DNA of 47,185 nucleotides from Gammaproteobacteria bacterium (GCA_903970185.1 CAJCIC010000101.1:1-47185); one strand, 5' to 3'. Positions 16,492 through 25,755 are shown, counted from the stretch's first letter. Translations and numbers: made by a program. The notes: generated by a model not told the origin, from the letters alone.

Positions 16492-17418
16492 ATGAGGGCT
16501 CTTATTCGCTCGCGACTGTCTGCTGTCATCGTCATCTTCCTTGTGGTGGCGCTGATCCTGCCGTTTTGGGTCGGCACCTACGTCCTTGGCGTTCTGACCG
16601 CTGCCTACTATTTCGGCGTGTTCGCGATGTCGTGGGACCTGCTTTTCGGATATGCCGGAGAAGTGAACTTCGGGCCGACCTTTCTGATCGGTCTTGGTGC
16701 TTACACCGCCGGTATTGTCGATAGCCGCTATGGCTGGCCCATCGGCTGGTGCGTTGCTGCCGGTACCGCAGCGGCAGTCGTAGGCGGTGTGGCGCTGGCA
16801 TTGCCGGCCCTGCGACTGCGCGGTCCGTACTTCGGACTGGTGACGCTGGTTGCCGTGCTGCTGCTTGAAAGCTTCGTGGTCGTCATGTCCGATCTGACCG
16901 GTGGCGAAATCGGGCTGACCGTGCCCGATGTCATCTCGGTCGTGCCGCGCACCAACTATTTCATCGCACTTGCCGTCATGACACTGGTCGGCATCCTCCT
17001 CACCGCGCTGGTGCGCTCGCCGTTCGGGCTCATTCTTGAAGCCATCGGTCAGGATCCGATCGAAGCTTCAGCGCTCGGCTTTAACGTCAGCAAGCACAAG
17101 CTCGCGGCATTTGTTGTCAGCGCGTTCTTCTCGGGCTCGGCGGGCGCATTCCTGGTCTTCTACCTCGGTACCGCCTCGGTTGGCTCGCTCATCGACATCT
17201 CGGTTGGCGCGCAGGTCGTGATCGGCGCTGTGCTGGGTGGGCGGCGCAGCATCGTGGGCGGCGTCCTTGGCGCGATCTTCCTGATCACGGCCGGTGAACT
17301 GTTGCGCCCGCTAGGAACGCTGTCGACCTTCGTTGTCTCGCTCGTGGCACTGATCTTCATCATGCTGGTGCCAAGCGGCATGCTTGGCGCCTTGCTCTAT
17401 CGCCGGGATCGGACGTGA
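16492..17418 (+). CDS. LivM-type ABC transporter permease
   Basis: A 308-residue inner-membrane permease with the LivM signature SWDLLFGYAGEVNFGPTFLIGLGAY-like region near residues 43-65 and the GAVLGGRRSIVGGVLGA coupling region near 245. Its TGA stop overlaps the GTG start of the fused ATPase (GTGA at 17415-17418), so the two are translationally coupled. It pairs with the LivH permease. Confidence 0.92.
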   Translation: MRALIRSRLSAVIVIFLVVALILPFWVGTYVLGVLTAAYYFGVFAMSWDLLFGYAGEVNFGPTFLIGLGAYTAGIVDSRYGWPIGWCVAAGTAAAVVGGVALALPALRLRGPYFGLVTLVAVLLLESFVVVMSDLTGGEIGLTVPDVISVVPRTNYFIALAVMTLVGILLTALVRSPFGLILEAIGQDPIEASALGFNVSKHKLAAFVVSAFFSGSAGAFLVFYLGTASVGSLIDISVGAQVVIGAVLGGRRSIVGGVLGAIFLITAGELLRPLGTLSTFVVSLVALIFIMLVPSGMLGALLYRRDRT

Positions 17419-18887
17419 CGAGCCGCTCTGGCGCGACGCTTGAAGTACGCGGCCTGGTGCGCCGTTTTGGCGGCCTGATTGCCGTAAACAACATCAGTTT
17501 CGATGTCAAAAGCGGCGAGATCCTGGGATTGATCGGTCCCAACGGTTCCGGCAAGTCGACCGTCATGAAGCTGATCATGGGCATCGTGCGCCCGAATGCC
17601 GGCATGATCAGCCTCGATGGCGTGGCTATCGCGGGCTTGCCGCCGCACCGGATTTCGCGCGCGGGCGTTGGCATCGTCTTTCAGCACTCGCGCCCGCTGC
17701 AGCGCCAGACCGTGCTCGAGCACATCAAGCTCGCCCTCTTGCCAGACAAGCTCTTGCATCTGATTGGCGATGCGTCGGTGGATAGCCGCGCCCGGGAAAT
17801 TGCGGCGCGCGTGGGTCTAAGCGCAGTCGCCGATCGCCTTCCGCGCACGCTGGCCTTTGCCGACTTGAGGCGCATGGAGATCGCCAAGGCCATCGCCCGT
17901 GATCCGAAGGTCGTCCTCGTCGATGAACCGTTCGCCGGCCTGACAGCCGGCGAGGTCACGGAATTTTCCGCGCTGATTGGCGCATTGCGCAACGAAGGCC
18001 GAGCCGTGCTTCTGGTCGATCACAACGTAAAAAGCGTGGCCGCACTGGTCGATCGCGTTTTTGCGATGTATCTGGGTGAGAACATTGCGCAAGGCAGTGC
18101 CGTCGAAGTCATGAATAATGAGGTCGTGCGCCGCGTCTACCTTGGCGGCACGCTCGAGGTCGCCGCGCGCGCGAAGACCGATACGACATCTAAGCCGCTG
18201 CTTGAAGTCAACGGCCTTGGCGTCCATTACGGCAAAGCCCAGGCGCTCGAAAACGTATCGGTGCGCGTGCATGAGCGCGAGTTCGTCTCGATCGTCGGGC
18301 TCAACGGGGCGGGCAAGACCACGCTTTTTAACGCCATCTCGGGACTCCTGCCCTATCAGGGCGAGATTCGCATGGGCGGCGAGAGCCTTGCCGGGCGCAG
18401 TGGCGCGCGCATTGCGCGCGAGGGAATCATCCAGTGCCCGGAGACGCGCGAGCTGTTTGGTGATCTCTCCGTGCGCGAGAATCTGGAAGTTGCCGGACTG
18501 CACCAGCCAAAGGCAGAGCGGGCAACGCAGCTCGAATGGCTCTTCGAGCTGTTTCCGATCCTGAAGGCGCGACTTTCGCAAAGCGCGGCAACGCTAAGCG
18601 GAGGTGAGCAGCAGATGCTCGCGATTGGCCGCTGCCTGATGGCCAAGCCACGCCTTTTGCTTCTGGACGAACCCACGCTTGGACTTGCGCCGGTGATTCT
18701 TGAGCAGCTCTCGCGCGCGCTTGAAACGCTGCGCCAATCGACGCCGATCACCGTGCTCTTAGCCGAGCAGAACGTCACCTTTGCATTGCCTCATGCCGAT
18801 CGCGTCTACGTCCTCGAGCACGCGCGCATCATCTGGGAAGGGCTGCCAAGCCGCTTCGCCGAGGAGGCCGGGCGCGACTACCTTTGA
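17415..18887 (+). CDS. Fused LivG-LivF double ATPase of the Liv importer
   Basis: A 490-residue single polypeptide with two ABC ATPase domains. These are normally two proteins. The N-terminal half (about 8-245) resembles LivG: Walker A GPNGSGKST at 41-49 and Walker B VLVDEP with Asp170/Glu171. The C-terminal half (about 258-490) resembles LivF: Walker A GLNGAGKTT at 295-303, a normal LSGGEQQ signature and Walker B at Asp418. The first signature is degenerate: residues 146-151 read LAFADL where LivG usually has LSYGDQ. If real, one of the two composite ATP sites may hydrolyse poorly. The start is GTG 17415, overlapping the livM stop. The 3' end overlaps the convergent esterase gene by 10 bases. 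Confidence 0.93.
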   Translation: MTSRSGATLEVRGLVRRFGGLIAVNNISFDVKSGEILGLIGPNGSGKSTVMKLIMGIVRPNAGMISLDGVAIAGLPPHRISRAGVGIVFQHSRPLQRQTVLEHIKLALLPDKLLHLIGDASVDSRAREIAARVGLSAVADRLPRTLAFADLRRMEIAKAIARDPKVVLVDEPFAGLTAGEVTEFSALIGALRNEGRAVLLVDHNVKSVAALVDRVFAMYLGENIAQGSAVEVMNNEVVRRVYLGGTLEVAARAKTDTTSKPLLEVNGLGVHYGKAQALENVSVRVHEREFVSIVGLNGAGKTTLFNAISGLLPYQGEIRMGGESLAGRSGARIAREGIIQCPETRELFGDLSVRENLEVAGLHQPKAERATQLEWLFELFPILKARLSQSAATLSGGEQQMLAIGRCLMAKPRLLLLDEPTLGLAPVILEQLSRALETLRQSTPITVLLAEQNVTFALPHADRVYVLEHARIIWEGLPSRFAEEAGRDYL

Positions 18888-19837
18888 TGCTGCCGGGCAG
18901 AAAGCGCGAGGGCGAGCGCGGTGGCGCAAACCGCCACGGCGAAATTGGCCTCGTCGATGACCTTGCCCATCAGGATGAAGCCGTGCGTCTGACGTTCGAA
19001 CTCGACGTAATTTGCAAGCGAGCCGGCCTCGCTTAGGCGCTGCGCAAACGCCAGGCCCTGGTCGCGCAGGGGATCGTATCCTGCCGTCAGGACAAGCGCC
19101 GGGGGCAGATTTGAAAAATCCTTCGCAAGAAGCGGTGCGGCCAGCACCTCCTGATCCTGGGCCGGATCGGAAATGTACTGATCGTGGAAGTAGCGCATGG
19201 TATCTGCTGTCAGCAGGTAGCCCTCACCGTGCGCCTGGTAGGAGGCGGAGTCCTCGCCCATTTCCGTGACCGGATAGATCAACAGCTGGAAGGCGAGCGG
19301 CAGATCCCCCGCGTCGCGCGCGTAGAGGGCAACACCGGCAGCGAGATTGCCGCCGGCACTGTCGCCGCCCACTGCGATCCGCGAGGCGTCAAGACCGAGC
19401 GCGCGGGCATGGCGATAGACCCAGTACGTGGCATCGATCGCGTCTTCGATGGCAGCCGGGTAGGGATGCTCGGGGGCGAGCCGGTAGTCGATGGCGATGA
19501 CCGCAATGCCAGCTGCCACGGCCAATTGGCGGCACAGCGTATCGTGGCTATCCAGGTCGCCAATGACCCAGCCCCCGCCATGGAAGTAGACGAGAACGGG
19601 CGGCTTCCCGTCAGCCCTGATGGCGCACTTGGGAACATACAGGCGCGCGCCAATCGGCTCGCCGCGAGTGTCGATCGAAAGCGCCTCGACGCGTTCGACG
19701 TGAGGGGGATCGGGTTGGGTCAGCGCTGCGCGCTCCAGATAGAGTGCGCGGTTTTGTGCGACCGACATGCGGCTTGGCGGCGGCAGATTGCGCGCGCGCA
19801 AGGTGTCGACCAGCTGGCGCGTTTGCGGGTGCAGCAT
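18878..19837 (-). CDS. HSL-family alpha/beta hydrolase (esterase/lipase)
   Basis: A 319-residue cytoplasmic serine esterase of the hormone-sensitive-lipase group. The oxyanion motif HGGG is at 86-89, the nucleophile Ser160 lies in GGDSAGG, and the triad is completed by Asp255 (TAGYDPLRD) and His285 (RQTHGF). The ATG at 19837 has AGGAG about 8 bases upstream. It is the last gene of the seven-gene TetR-linked operon, 32 bases after the isomerase gene, so it may hydrolyse an ester or lactone in that pathway. Substrate unknown. Confidence 0.9.
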   Translation of the reverse strand: MLHPQTRQLVDTLRARNLPPPSRMSVAQNRALYLERAALTQPDPPHVERVEALSIDTRGEPIGARLYVPKCAIRADGKPPVLVYFHGGGWVIGDLDSHDTLCRQLAVAAGIAVIAIDYRLAPEHPYPAAIEDAIDATYWVYRHARALGLDASRIAVGGDSAGGNLAAGVALYARDAGDLPLAFQLLIYPVTEMGEDSASYQAHGEGYLLTADTMRYFHDQYISDPAQDQEVLAAPLLAKDFSNLPPALVLTAGYDPLRDQGLAFAQRLSEAGSLANYVEFERQTHGFILMGKVIDEANFAVAVCATALALALSARQHQR

Positions 19838-19869
19838 GCTAAGGCTCCTGTGACCGTCGCAGTCCGGCT

Positions 19870-20703
19870 CTACACCACGGTCTTGTGGCGGGCGATTGCG
19901 ACTTCAAGTACTTCGTCTGCCGGGCGCCTCCACCAGTTGAGTTCGGAAAAAATCTCGACCTCGCAATAACCGCAGAAGCCGGCATCCTCGACCATGCCAC
20001 GAATTCGCGCGATGTCAATGACCCCATCGCCCATCATGCCGCGGTCGTTGAGAACATCGCGCGTGGGCACCAGCCAGTCGGAGACGTGAAAGGCGAGCAG
20101 CCTTGGCTTTTGCGCGCGCAGAATCGATGCCGCGAGCATCGGATCCCACCACACGTGGTAGACATCGACGGCGACGCCCAGGGCGCCGCTGCGCATGGGA
20201 TCGAGGCGGTCGCACAGATCGAGCGCCTGCGAAAGCGTATTGATGCAGGCGCGATCGGCGGCGTACATCGGATGCAGCGGCTCGATCGCAAGCGGCATGG
20301 CGAGGCTTCGCGCATAGTCGAAGATATCGGCGATGCCGTCTTCGACCTGGCGCCTGGCGCCAGCAAGGTCCTTGTCAAAGGACTGATCGGCATGGCACGC
20401 AAGGCCGCCCACGACGAGCACGAGGCAGGGGCTGCCAAGCGCGGCGGCCTCGTCCAGCGCGCGCCGGTTGTCATCACGTGCAAGCGCGCGTTGTGTCTTG
20501 TCGGTGGCCGTGAACATGCCGCCGCGGCAGTATCCCGACAAGGTGATGCCGGCATCGCGCAGGTGGGCCACGGTTTGCCTGAGTCCATATGCGGCGACCT
20601 GGTCGCGCCATGGCGAGATGGCAGTGATGCCGTGTCGGGCGCAGCCTTCAATGATTTCGGCAAGCGACCACTGCGCGCGCAGGGTCGCCGTGTTCACTGA
20701 CAT
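19870..20703 (-). CDS. Sugar phosphate isomerase/epimerase-type TIM barrel
   Basis: A 277-residue AP-endonuclease-2/xylose-isomerase-like TIM barrel. Metal-binding residues of the family are seen in order: Glu in AIEPLHP, Asp and His in VDVYHVWWD, His in LAFHVSDW and a late Glu in CEVEIFSE. The ATG at 20703 has AGGGG upstream; an in-frame ATG at 20733 would add ten residues. Members epimerise or isomerise free or keto sugars and related polyols, and are often co-operonic with Gfo/Idh/MocA oxidoreductases, as here. The gene follows the DUF993 gene by 34 bases. Confidence 0.88.
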   Translation of the reverse strand: MSVNTATLRAQWSLAEIIEGCARHGITAISPWRDQVAAYGLRQTVAHLRDAGITLSGYCRGGMFTATDKTQRALARDDNRRALDEAAALGSPCLVLVVGGLACHADQSFDKDLAGARRQVEDGIADIFDYARSLAMPLAIEPLHPMYAADRACINTLSQALDLCDRLDPMRSGALGVAVDVYHVWWDPMLAASILRAQKPRLLAFHVSDWLVPTRDVLNDRGMMGDGVIDIARIRGMVEDAGFCGYCEVEIFSELNWWRRPADEVLEVAIARHKTVV

Positions 20704-20737
20704 GGCTTCGTGTCCCCTGGAAAAATCGCGCATGCGG

Positions 20738-21937
20738 CTAACTGCTCATGCCGTGAACGGCAAGGACGGCTTGCATGCGCGAGACGGCAAGCTCGGGGTC
20801 GGGCAAGAGGCCGGCGCGGTCGGCGAGCCGGAAGATTTCGGCCAGGTGCGATATCGAGCGCGCGCTCTGCTGGCCGCCGATCATCGTGAAATGGTCCTGG
20901 GCACCCGTCAGGTATGCCATGAACACGACGCCGGTCTTATAAAAGCGCGTCGGGCTTGCGAACATGTGACGTGACAGGGGCACGGTCGGAGACAGGATGT
21001 CGTGGAAGGTTTTTTCGTCTCCTTCTGCAAGCGCAGCAAGAGCCGCAGAGGCCGCGGGGGCGATGGCATCGAAGATGCCAAGCAGCGCGTCGCTGTGGCC
21101 ATGCTCATCGCCTGCGATCAGTTCGGCATAGTTGAAGTCGTCCCCGGTATACATGCGCACGCGAGGATCGAGACGGCGCCTAAGCGCGATCTCGCGATCC
21201 TTGTCGAGCAGCGACACCTTGACGCCATCGATCCGGTCGGCATGGCGATTGACAATCTGCAGGAAGATTTCGCTTGCGACATCGAGGTTGCTGCTGCCCC
21301 AGTAGCCCGCCAGTGCCGGATCGAACATATCGCCAAGCCAATGGATGATGACCGGGTTTTCGAGCTGCCTTAGGATCGCGTCATAGACGTGGTGGTAGTC
21401 GTCTTCGGAGCGGGCATAGCGTGCCAGTGCACGGCTTGCCATGAGGATGATGCGACCGCCAAGTGCCTCGATGGGGGCAACCTGGTGCTCGTAGGCCGCG
21501 ATGATGGCTTCCAGGGAATGTGCAGCCAAGGGGTCGAGATGATCAGTACCCGCACCGCAGGCAAGAACGGCCCCTGGCATATCGTGACTTGCGCCAATCG
21601 AGCGACGGATGAGCTCGAGCGAGGTCGGCCAGTCCATGCCCATGCCCCGCTGCGCCGTGTCCATCGCCTCGGCAACGCCCAACCCCAGCGACCACAGCCG
21701 CTTGCGGTAGCTGATCGTCGCGTCCCAGTCGATCGCGCAATCAAGCGCAGGTGTGCCCGTCGTCCAGACATCGGCGACGACATGCGCTGCGGAGTATGCA
21801 ATGCGGTTCAACGGCTGCTTTTGGATTGGCGCGAAACGTCGCGGCTCGCTCAACTGGAAGCGGCACAGGGTTCTTCCCGCAGCAGGCAGGTCGATGTAGC
21901 GGGCAATAAGCGTCGGCTCGTTCACGGCATCACGCAT
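20738..21937 (-). CDS. DUF993 protein (dihydrodipicolinate-synthase-like TIM barrel)
   Basis: A 399-residue protein that I match to DUF993, a family placed near class I aldolases of the DapA/NAL group. Visible features are PVIIHWLGDMFDPALAGYWG in the middle, and DRIDGVKVSLLDKDRE, where the Lys of GVKVS is at the position expected of a Schiff-base lysine. MYTGDDFNY follows. The ATG at 21937 overlaps the oxidoreductase stop (ATGcgTGA), so expression is coupled; a longer frame to 22057 lies wholly inside that gene. The reaction is not established. An aldol cleavage of a keto-sugar-like intermediate would fit the neighbours but is inference. Confidence 0.85.
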   Translation of the reverse strand: MRDAVNEPTLIARYIDLPAAGRTLCRFQLSEPRRFAPIQKQPLNRIAYSAAHVVADVWTTGTPALDCAIDWDATISYRKRLWSLGLGVAEAMDTAQRGMGMDWPTSLELIRRSIGASHDMPGAVLACGAGTDHLDPLAAHSLEAIIAAYEHQVAPIEALGGRIILMASRALARYARSEDDYHHVYDAILRQLENPVIIHWLGDMFDPALAGYWGSSNLDVASEIFLQIVNRHADRIDGVKVSLLDKDREIALRRRLDPRVRMYTGDDFNYAELIAGDEHGHSDALLGIFDAIAPAASAALAALAEGDEKTFHDILSPTVPLSRHMFASPTRFYKTGVVFMAYLTGAQDHFTMIGGQQSARSISHLAEIFRLADRAGLLPDPELAVSRMQAVLAVHGMSS

Positions 21938-23093
21938 GGAGGGTGGGCACGTCGATCCAGCGCCGCTCGCGCCAGGAATCGAGTGCGCATTCGACCAGTT
22001 GCACGCCCTTCGCGCCTTCGAGCAGATCCCACTTGTAGGGCGCGTCCTCGCAGACATGACGAATGAAAAGCTGCCACTGGGTCTTAAAGCCGTTATCGAT
22101 GAAAGTCGTGTCTGGCACCTGCTGCCAGTGCGACATGAAGTCGAGCCCCTGCCGGACGTCCGGGTTCCACACCGGCTTTGGCGTGTTGACGCGCGCTTGC
22201 GTCACGCAATCGTGCAGGCCTGCAACCGCCGAACCATGCGTGCCGTCAACGTGAAAGGTGACAAGGTCGTCGCGTCTTACGCGCGTGCACCAGGAACTGT
22301 TGATCTGGGCGATGATGGGTTTTTGCGTACCGGAGTCGAGCTCGAACGTGGCATACGCGGCATCGTCTGCGGTCGCCTTGTAGCGCACACCGGCTTCGTT
22401 GACGCGCTCCTCGATGTGCGTTGCGCCGGTGCAGGACACGGCCTTCACGGCGCCAAACAGATTGTCGAGGACGTAGCGCCAGTGGCAGATCATGTCAAGA
22501 ATGATGCCGCCGCCCTCCTCGCTGCGATAATTCCACGAGGGTCGCTGGGCCGGCTGCAGATCGCCCTCGAACACCCAGTAGCCGAATTCGCCGCGCACCG
22601 AAAGAATGTCTCCGAAAAAGCCGGCGCGCCTGAGCATGGCGAGCTTTTGCAGCCCGGGAAGGAAGAGCTTGTCTTGCACGACACCGTGCTTGATGCCGGC
22701 GCGCTTGGCAAGTCGATAAAGCTCGAGCGCGTCGGCAAGGTTTGTCGCCACCGGTTTTTCGCAATAGATGTGCTTGCCTGCGGCGATCGCCTTTTTCACC
22801 AGCGCCGGGCGCATTTGCGTCGTCCCGGCATCAAAAAATACCGAATCGGCGGGATTGGCCAGGGCGGCGTCAAGGTCGGTGCCATAGCGCGCAACGCCGT
22901 GCTCTTTTGCCAGCTGTTCCATCCTCTCGGGGTTTCTGCCAATCAGGATCGGATCGGGCATGACACGATCCCCGTTGGATAGCAGCACGCCGCCCTCGTT
23001 GCGGATCGCAAGGATCGATCTGACAAGGTGCTGGTTCATGCCCATGCGCCCGGTCACGCCGTGCATGACCATGCCGAGTTGTCGTGTAGCCAT
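21930..23093 (-). CDS. Gfo/Idh/MocA-family NAD(P)-dependent oxidoreductase
   Basis: A 387-residue dehydrogenase. The N-terminal Rossmann fold shows GVTGRMG at residues 12-18 and the catalytic/cofactor motif CEKPVATN at 111-118. The C-terminal half is the alpha/beta dimerisation domain, with the conserved GGGIILDMICHW stretch near 200. Family members oxidise or reduce sugars, inositols and their derivatives. The ATG at 23093 follows AGGAT by 7 bases. The stop overlaps the start of the DUF993 gene by 8 bases. It is the fourth gene of the importer-catabolic operon. Confidence 0.9.
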   Translation of the reverse strand: MATRQLGMVMHGVTGRMGMNQHLVRSILAIRNEGGVLLSNGDRVMPDPILIGRNPERMEQLAKEHGVARYGTDLDAALANPADSVFFDAGTTQMRPALVKKAIAAGKHIYCEKPVATNLADALELYRLAKRAGIKHGVVQDKLFLPGLQKLAMLRRAGFFGDILSVRGEFGYWVFEGDLQPAQRPSWNYRSEEGGGIILDMICHWRYVLDNLFGAVKAVSCTGATHIEERVNEAGVRYKATADDAAYATFELDSGTQKPIIAQINSSWCTRVRRDDLVTFHVDGTHGSAVAGLHDCVTQARVNTPKPVWNPDVRQGLDFMSHWQQVPDTTFIDNGFKTQWQLFIRHVCEDAPYKWDLLEGAKGVQLVECALDSWRERRWIDVPTLHA

Positions 23094-23115
23094 CACAAGA
23101 TCCTGTTGATTGAAG

Positions 23116-23889
23116 TCATGAGTCGAGTGTGCCTTCGGCGTAGAAATGGGCGCGCACGGACTTCGCCAAGGCCGAGAACGCCGGTGTTGCCATCACGTCA
23201 AGCGTGCGTGGGCGCGGAAGGTCAACCACGTAGGTCGCGCAGATCGTGCCGGGTCGTGCGCTCATCACCATCACGCGGTCGGCAAGAAACAGTGCCTCGG
23301 CGATGCTGTGAGTGATGAGCACCACGGTTTTTTGCGTACCCGACCAGATGCGCTGCAATTCGAGATTCATCTTCTCCCGGGTCATTGCATCGAGCGCGCC
23401 AAATGGCTCGTCCATGAGCAGCAGGCGTGGATCGTGCAAGAGTGCCCGGCAGATGGCTGCGCGCTGCTGCATGCCACCGGAAAGTTGCCAGGGAAAATGT
23501 TTCTCGAATCCGCTAAGACCGGCTGTGTCGATCAATGCCTTGGCGTGCGCGCGCGCCGCACCATCGGCCATGCCACGCATTTCTGCCTGCAGCAAGATGT
23601 TGTCGAGGACATTGCGCGAGGGCAGCAGCAATGGGCTCTGGAAAACCACGCCGATATTTTTTTGCGGGCCGACAACCGGTGTGCCTGCGATCGTCAGTGT
23701 CCCTGCTGATGGCGGCAACAGTCCGGCGAGCATTTTGAGCAGGGTGCTCTTGCCGCAGCCTGAGGGGCCAACCAGTGCCACGAACTCGCCGTCGTCGATG
23801 GTGAAGTCAAGCGGCGCGAGCACTTCGGCTACGCCACTGGCACTGCGATAGCTCTTGGCGAGCTGCCGTGACTCGATCAGGACGGTCAT
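23116..23889 (-). CDS. SsuB/TauB-type ABC transporter ATPase
   Basis: A 257-residue ABC ATPase of the nitrate/sulfonate/taurine group. Walker A GPSGCGKST is at 41-49, the signature LSGGMQQR at 136-143, and Walker B LLLMDEPFGALD with Asp160/Glu161; the switch His is in LITHSIAEAL. The ATG at 23889 lies 19 bases after the binding-protein stop; the longer frame to 23970 overlaps that gene and is rejected. It energises the permease encoded at 24945-25733. Confidence 0.92.
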   Translation of the reverse strand: MTVLIESRQLAKSYRSASGVAEVLAPLDFTIDDGEFVALVGPSGCGKSTLLKMLAGLLPPSAGTLTIAGTPVVGPQKNIGVVFQSPLLLPSRNVLDNILLQAEMRGMADGAARAHAKALIDTAGLSGFEKHFPWQLSGGMQQRAAICRALLHDPRLLLMDEPFGALDAMTREKMNLELQRIWSGTQKTVVLITHSIAEALFLADRVMVMSARPGTICATYVVDLPRPRTLDVMATPAFSALAKSVRAHFYAEGTLDS

Positions 23890-23908
23890 GAACGGTGCAA
23901 TTGCGCCG

Positions 23909-24925
23909 CTAGTTCGGCAGATACGACAGGTCGACGTACTCCTCGGGCTTCTTGCGCGTGGCTTGTTCAAGGCCGCCGTATTCGACCAGCAGGTCGATCG
24001 AGCTTGCGACGTTTTGCATCGACACGCGAAACGGCGCGAGATTGGCGGTGTCCCTGGTGTGGTAGAGCGCAGTGGTCAGCTTCATGCCAAGGATCAGCGT
24101 GTCGCGCTGGCCGGCGTCGGGCTTTTCCTTGAGCATCGCGTCAACGGCCGCTTCCGGGTTCTTTTCCGCCTCCTCGCACGCGCGCGTCGTGGCGCGCATG
24201 AAACGCCTTGCGACATCGGCGTGTTCCTTGAGGAACTCGGTATTGACGATGATCCCCGAGTTGATCAGGTTGATTCCCGAATCGGCAAAGCGGATCAGCG
24301 TCACGGGCTTGTGCGTGGCGTCGATCATCTTGATGTTCTGGTCCATGACATAGCCCAGGATGACATCGGCCTGACCCGAGATGACGGCATTCAGCTTGGT
24401 CTTGGCGTCACCCGCGATCGTCGTGAACTGGTCAGGCGAGATATGGTTGACCTTGAGAAAGAGCGGCCAGATCTGCGACGGCGAATCGCCAGGCGTGGTC
24501 GCAACGGTCCTGCCGACGATGTCCTTGGGCGTGCGAATGTTCTTCTCGGTGAAACCCATCACCGCCATGGGTGTCGTTTGCAGCAGCACGCCGATCGACT
24601 TCAGCGGCGCGCCCTTGCTTGCCGCCTTCATCATCGTCGTGACGTCGATGTAGCCGAAATCCGCAGATCGCGCGGCCACCGCCTGCGCGGTCACGGCCGA
24701 GCCCCGCCCTTCCTGAATGTCCAGATCGATACCTTCCTGGGCGTAGTAGCCTTTTTCCTTGCCCAGAAAGAACGGTGCGTGCTCGCTGTAGACATACCAG
24801 TTGAGCATGAGCGTGACGTGATCGGGCTTGGCTGTCTGGGCGGATGCCATTGTGGAAGCCACAACGAGCGCGGCAACGCCAAGGGCGTGACAAAGGGCAT
24901 GACAAAGGGCGGAGATGCGCTTCAT
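23909..24925 (-). CDS. NMT1/SsuA-type ABC substrate-binding protein
   Basis: A 338-residue periplasmic binding protein with a signal peptide ending VASTMASAQT near residue 30 and the NMT1/THI5-like type II fold. LNWYVYSEHAPFFLGKEKGYYAQEGIDLDI near the mature N-terminus is characteristic, and GRGSAVTAQAVAARSADFGYIDV follows. The ATG at 24925 has a strong AAAGGAG site. Homologues bind thiamine precursors, sulfonates, nitrate, or aromatic and heterocyclic compounds. The co-operonic catabolic genes suggest a carbon compound rather than a sulfur source, but the ligand cannot be read from sequence. Confidence 0.92.
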   Translation of the reverse strand: MKRISALCHALCHALGVAALVVASTMASAQTAKPDHVTLMLNWYVYSEHAPFFLGKEKGYYAQEGIDLDIQEGRGSAVTAQAVAARSADFGYIDVTTMMKAASKGAPLKSIGVLLQTTPMAVMGFTEKNIRTPKDIVGRTVATTPGDSPSQIWPLFLKVNHISPDQFTTIAGDAKTKLNAVISGQADVILGYVMDQNIKMIDATHKPVTLIRFADSGINLINSGIIVNTEFLKEHADVARRFMRATTRACEEAEKNPEAAVDAMLKEKPDAGQRDTLILGMKLTTALYHTRDTANLAPFRVSMQNVASSIDLLVEYGGLEQATRKKPEEYVDLSYLPN

Positions 24926-24944
24926 GGTGTGACTCCTTTAGGGA

Positions 24945-25733
24945 TCAGCTTGTCGCGTTGAATTCGACGCGATGAGAGGCATGCCACGGAATTGCGTAGC
25001 GTTCGGCCAGATCGATCAGGAAAAACAGGACGACGCCGATGACCGAGAGCAACACCAGTGCAGCGAACATGAGAGGGAGATCGAAATTGCCGTTGGCGGT
25101 TTGCAGCACATAGCCAATGCCCGAATTCGATCCGACGAACTCGCCCACCACGGCACCGACCACGGCAAGCGTAATCGATACCTTGAAGCCATTGAAGATG
25201 GCGGGCAGCGCCAGCGGCAGGCTGATCTTGAAAAACGTCTTGGTGCGGCTTGCGCCCATCGAGCGCGCGAGCTCGAACATTTCGGCCTCGACCGATTTCA
25301 GGCCGAGCACGGTCGACACGACAATGGGAAAAAAAGCCAGAAGGAATGCCGCAATGATTTTTGGCGTGATGCCAAAACCGAACCACACCACAAACAGCGG
25401 CACGATGGCGATCTTCGGGATGCTCTGCGAGAAGACCAAGAGCGGATATACGTAGGACTCGACCGTGCGCGAGTTGGCAATGCAAATTGCCGTCGGTATG
25501 CCAAATGCGATCGACAGCAAAAACCCCGCGACCGTGGCTGCCGTGGTGTAGCTGCTTTGCCTGACGAGCATTTGCCATTGCCGTGCCAGCTCGCCAATCA
25601 CCGCAAGCGGCGGCGGGATGAGGTAGGCCGGGATGTGAAACAGGCGGATGCCAAGATCCCAGGCAATGAGAAGGGCAACGACGAGCACGACAGGACGGCT
25701 CGCGCGCGCGAGTAACGAGTTGGAGTCGGTCAT
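24945..25733 (-). CDS. SsuC/TauC-type ABC transporter permease
   Basis: A 262-residue inner-membrane permease with about six hydrophobic segments and the coupling (EAA) region near ELARSMGASRTKTFFKISLPLALPAIFNG. It is the first gene of the seven-gene minus-strand operon. Its start at 25733 lies 22 bases downstream of the TetR-type operator and about 40 bases from the predicted -10 box. The binding-protein gene follows after 19 bases. Confidence 0.92.
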   Translation of the reverse strand: MTDSNSLLARASRPVVLVVALLIAWDLGIRLFHIPAYLIPPPLAVIGELARQWQMLVRQSSYTTAATVAGFLLSIAFGIPTAICIANSRTVESYVYPLLVFSQSIPKIAIVPLFVVWFGFGITPKIIAAFLLAFFPIVVSTVLGLKSVEAEMFELARSMGASRTKTFFKISLPLALPAIFNGFKVSITLAVVGAVVGEFVGSNSGIGYVLQTANGNFDLPLMFAALVLLSVIGVVLFFLIDLAERYAIPWHASHRVEFNATS

Positions 25734-25755
25734 GAGTCCCGATGATCGGTGTAGT

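Noticed and set aside
21936..22982. Plus-strand frame of 348 codons opposite the Gfo/Idh/MocA gene
   Set aside because: No recognisable domain; the opposite strand carries the complete dehydrogenase.
23855..24961. Plus-strand frame of 368 codons opposite the binding-protein gene
   Set aside because: It is Arg/His/Gly-rich with no family-like motif; the minus-strand gene is a clear NMT1-type protein with a strong ribosome site.
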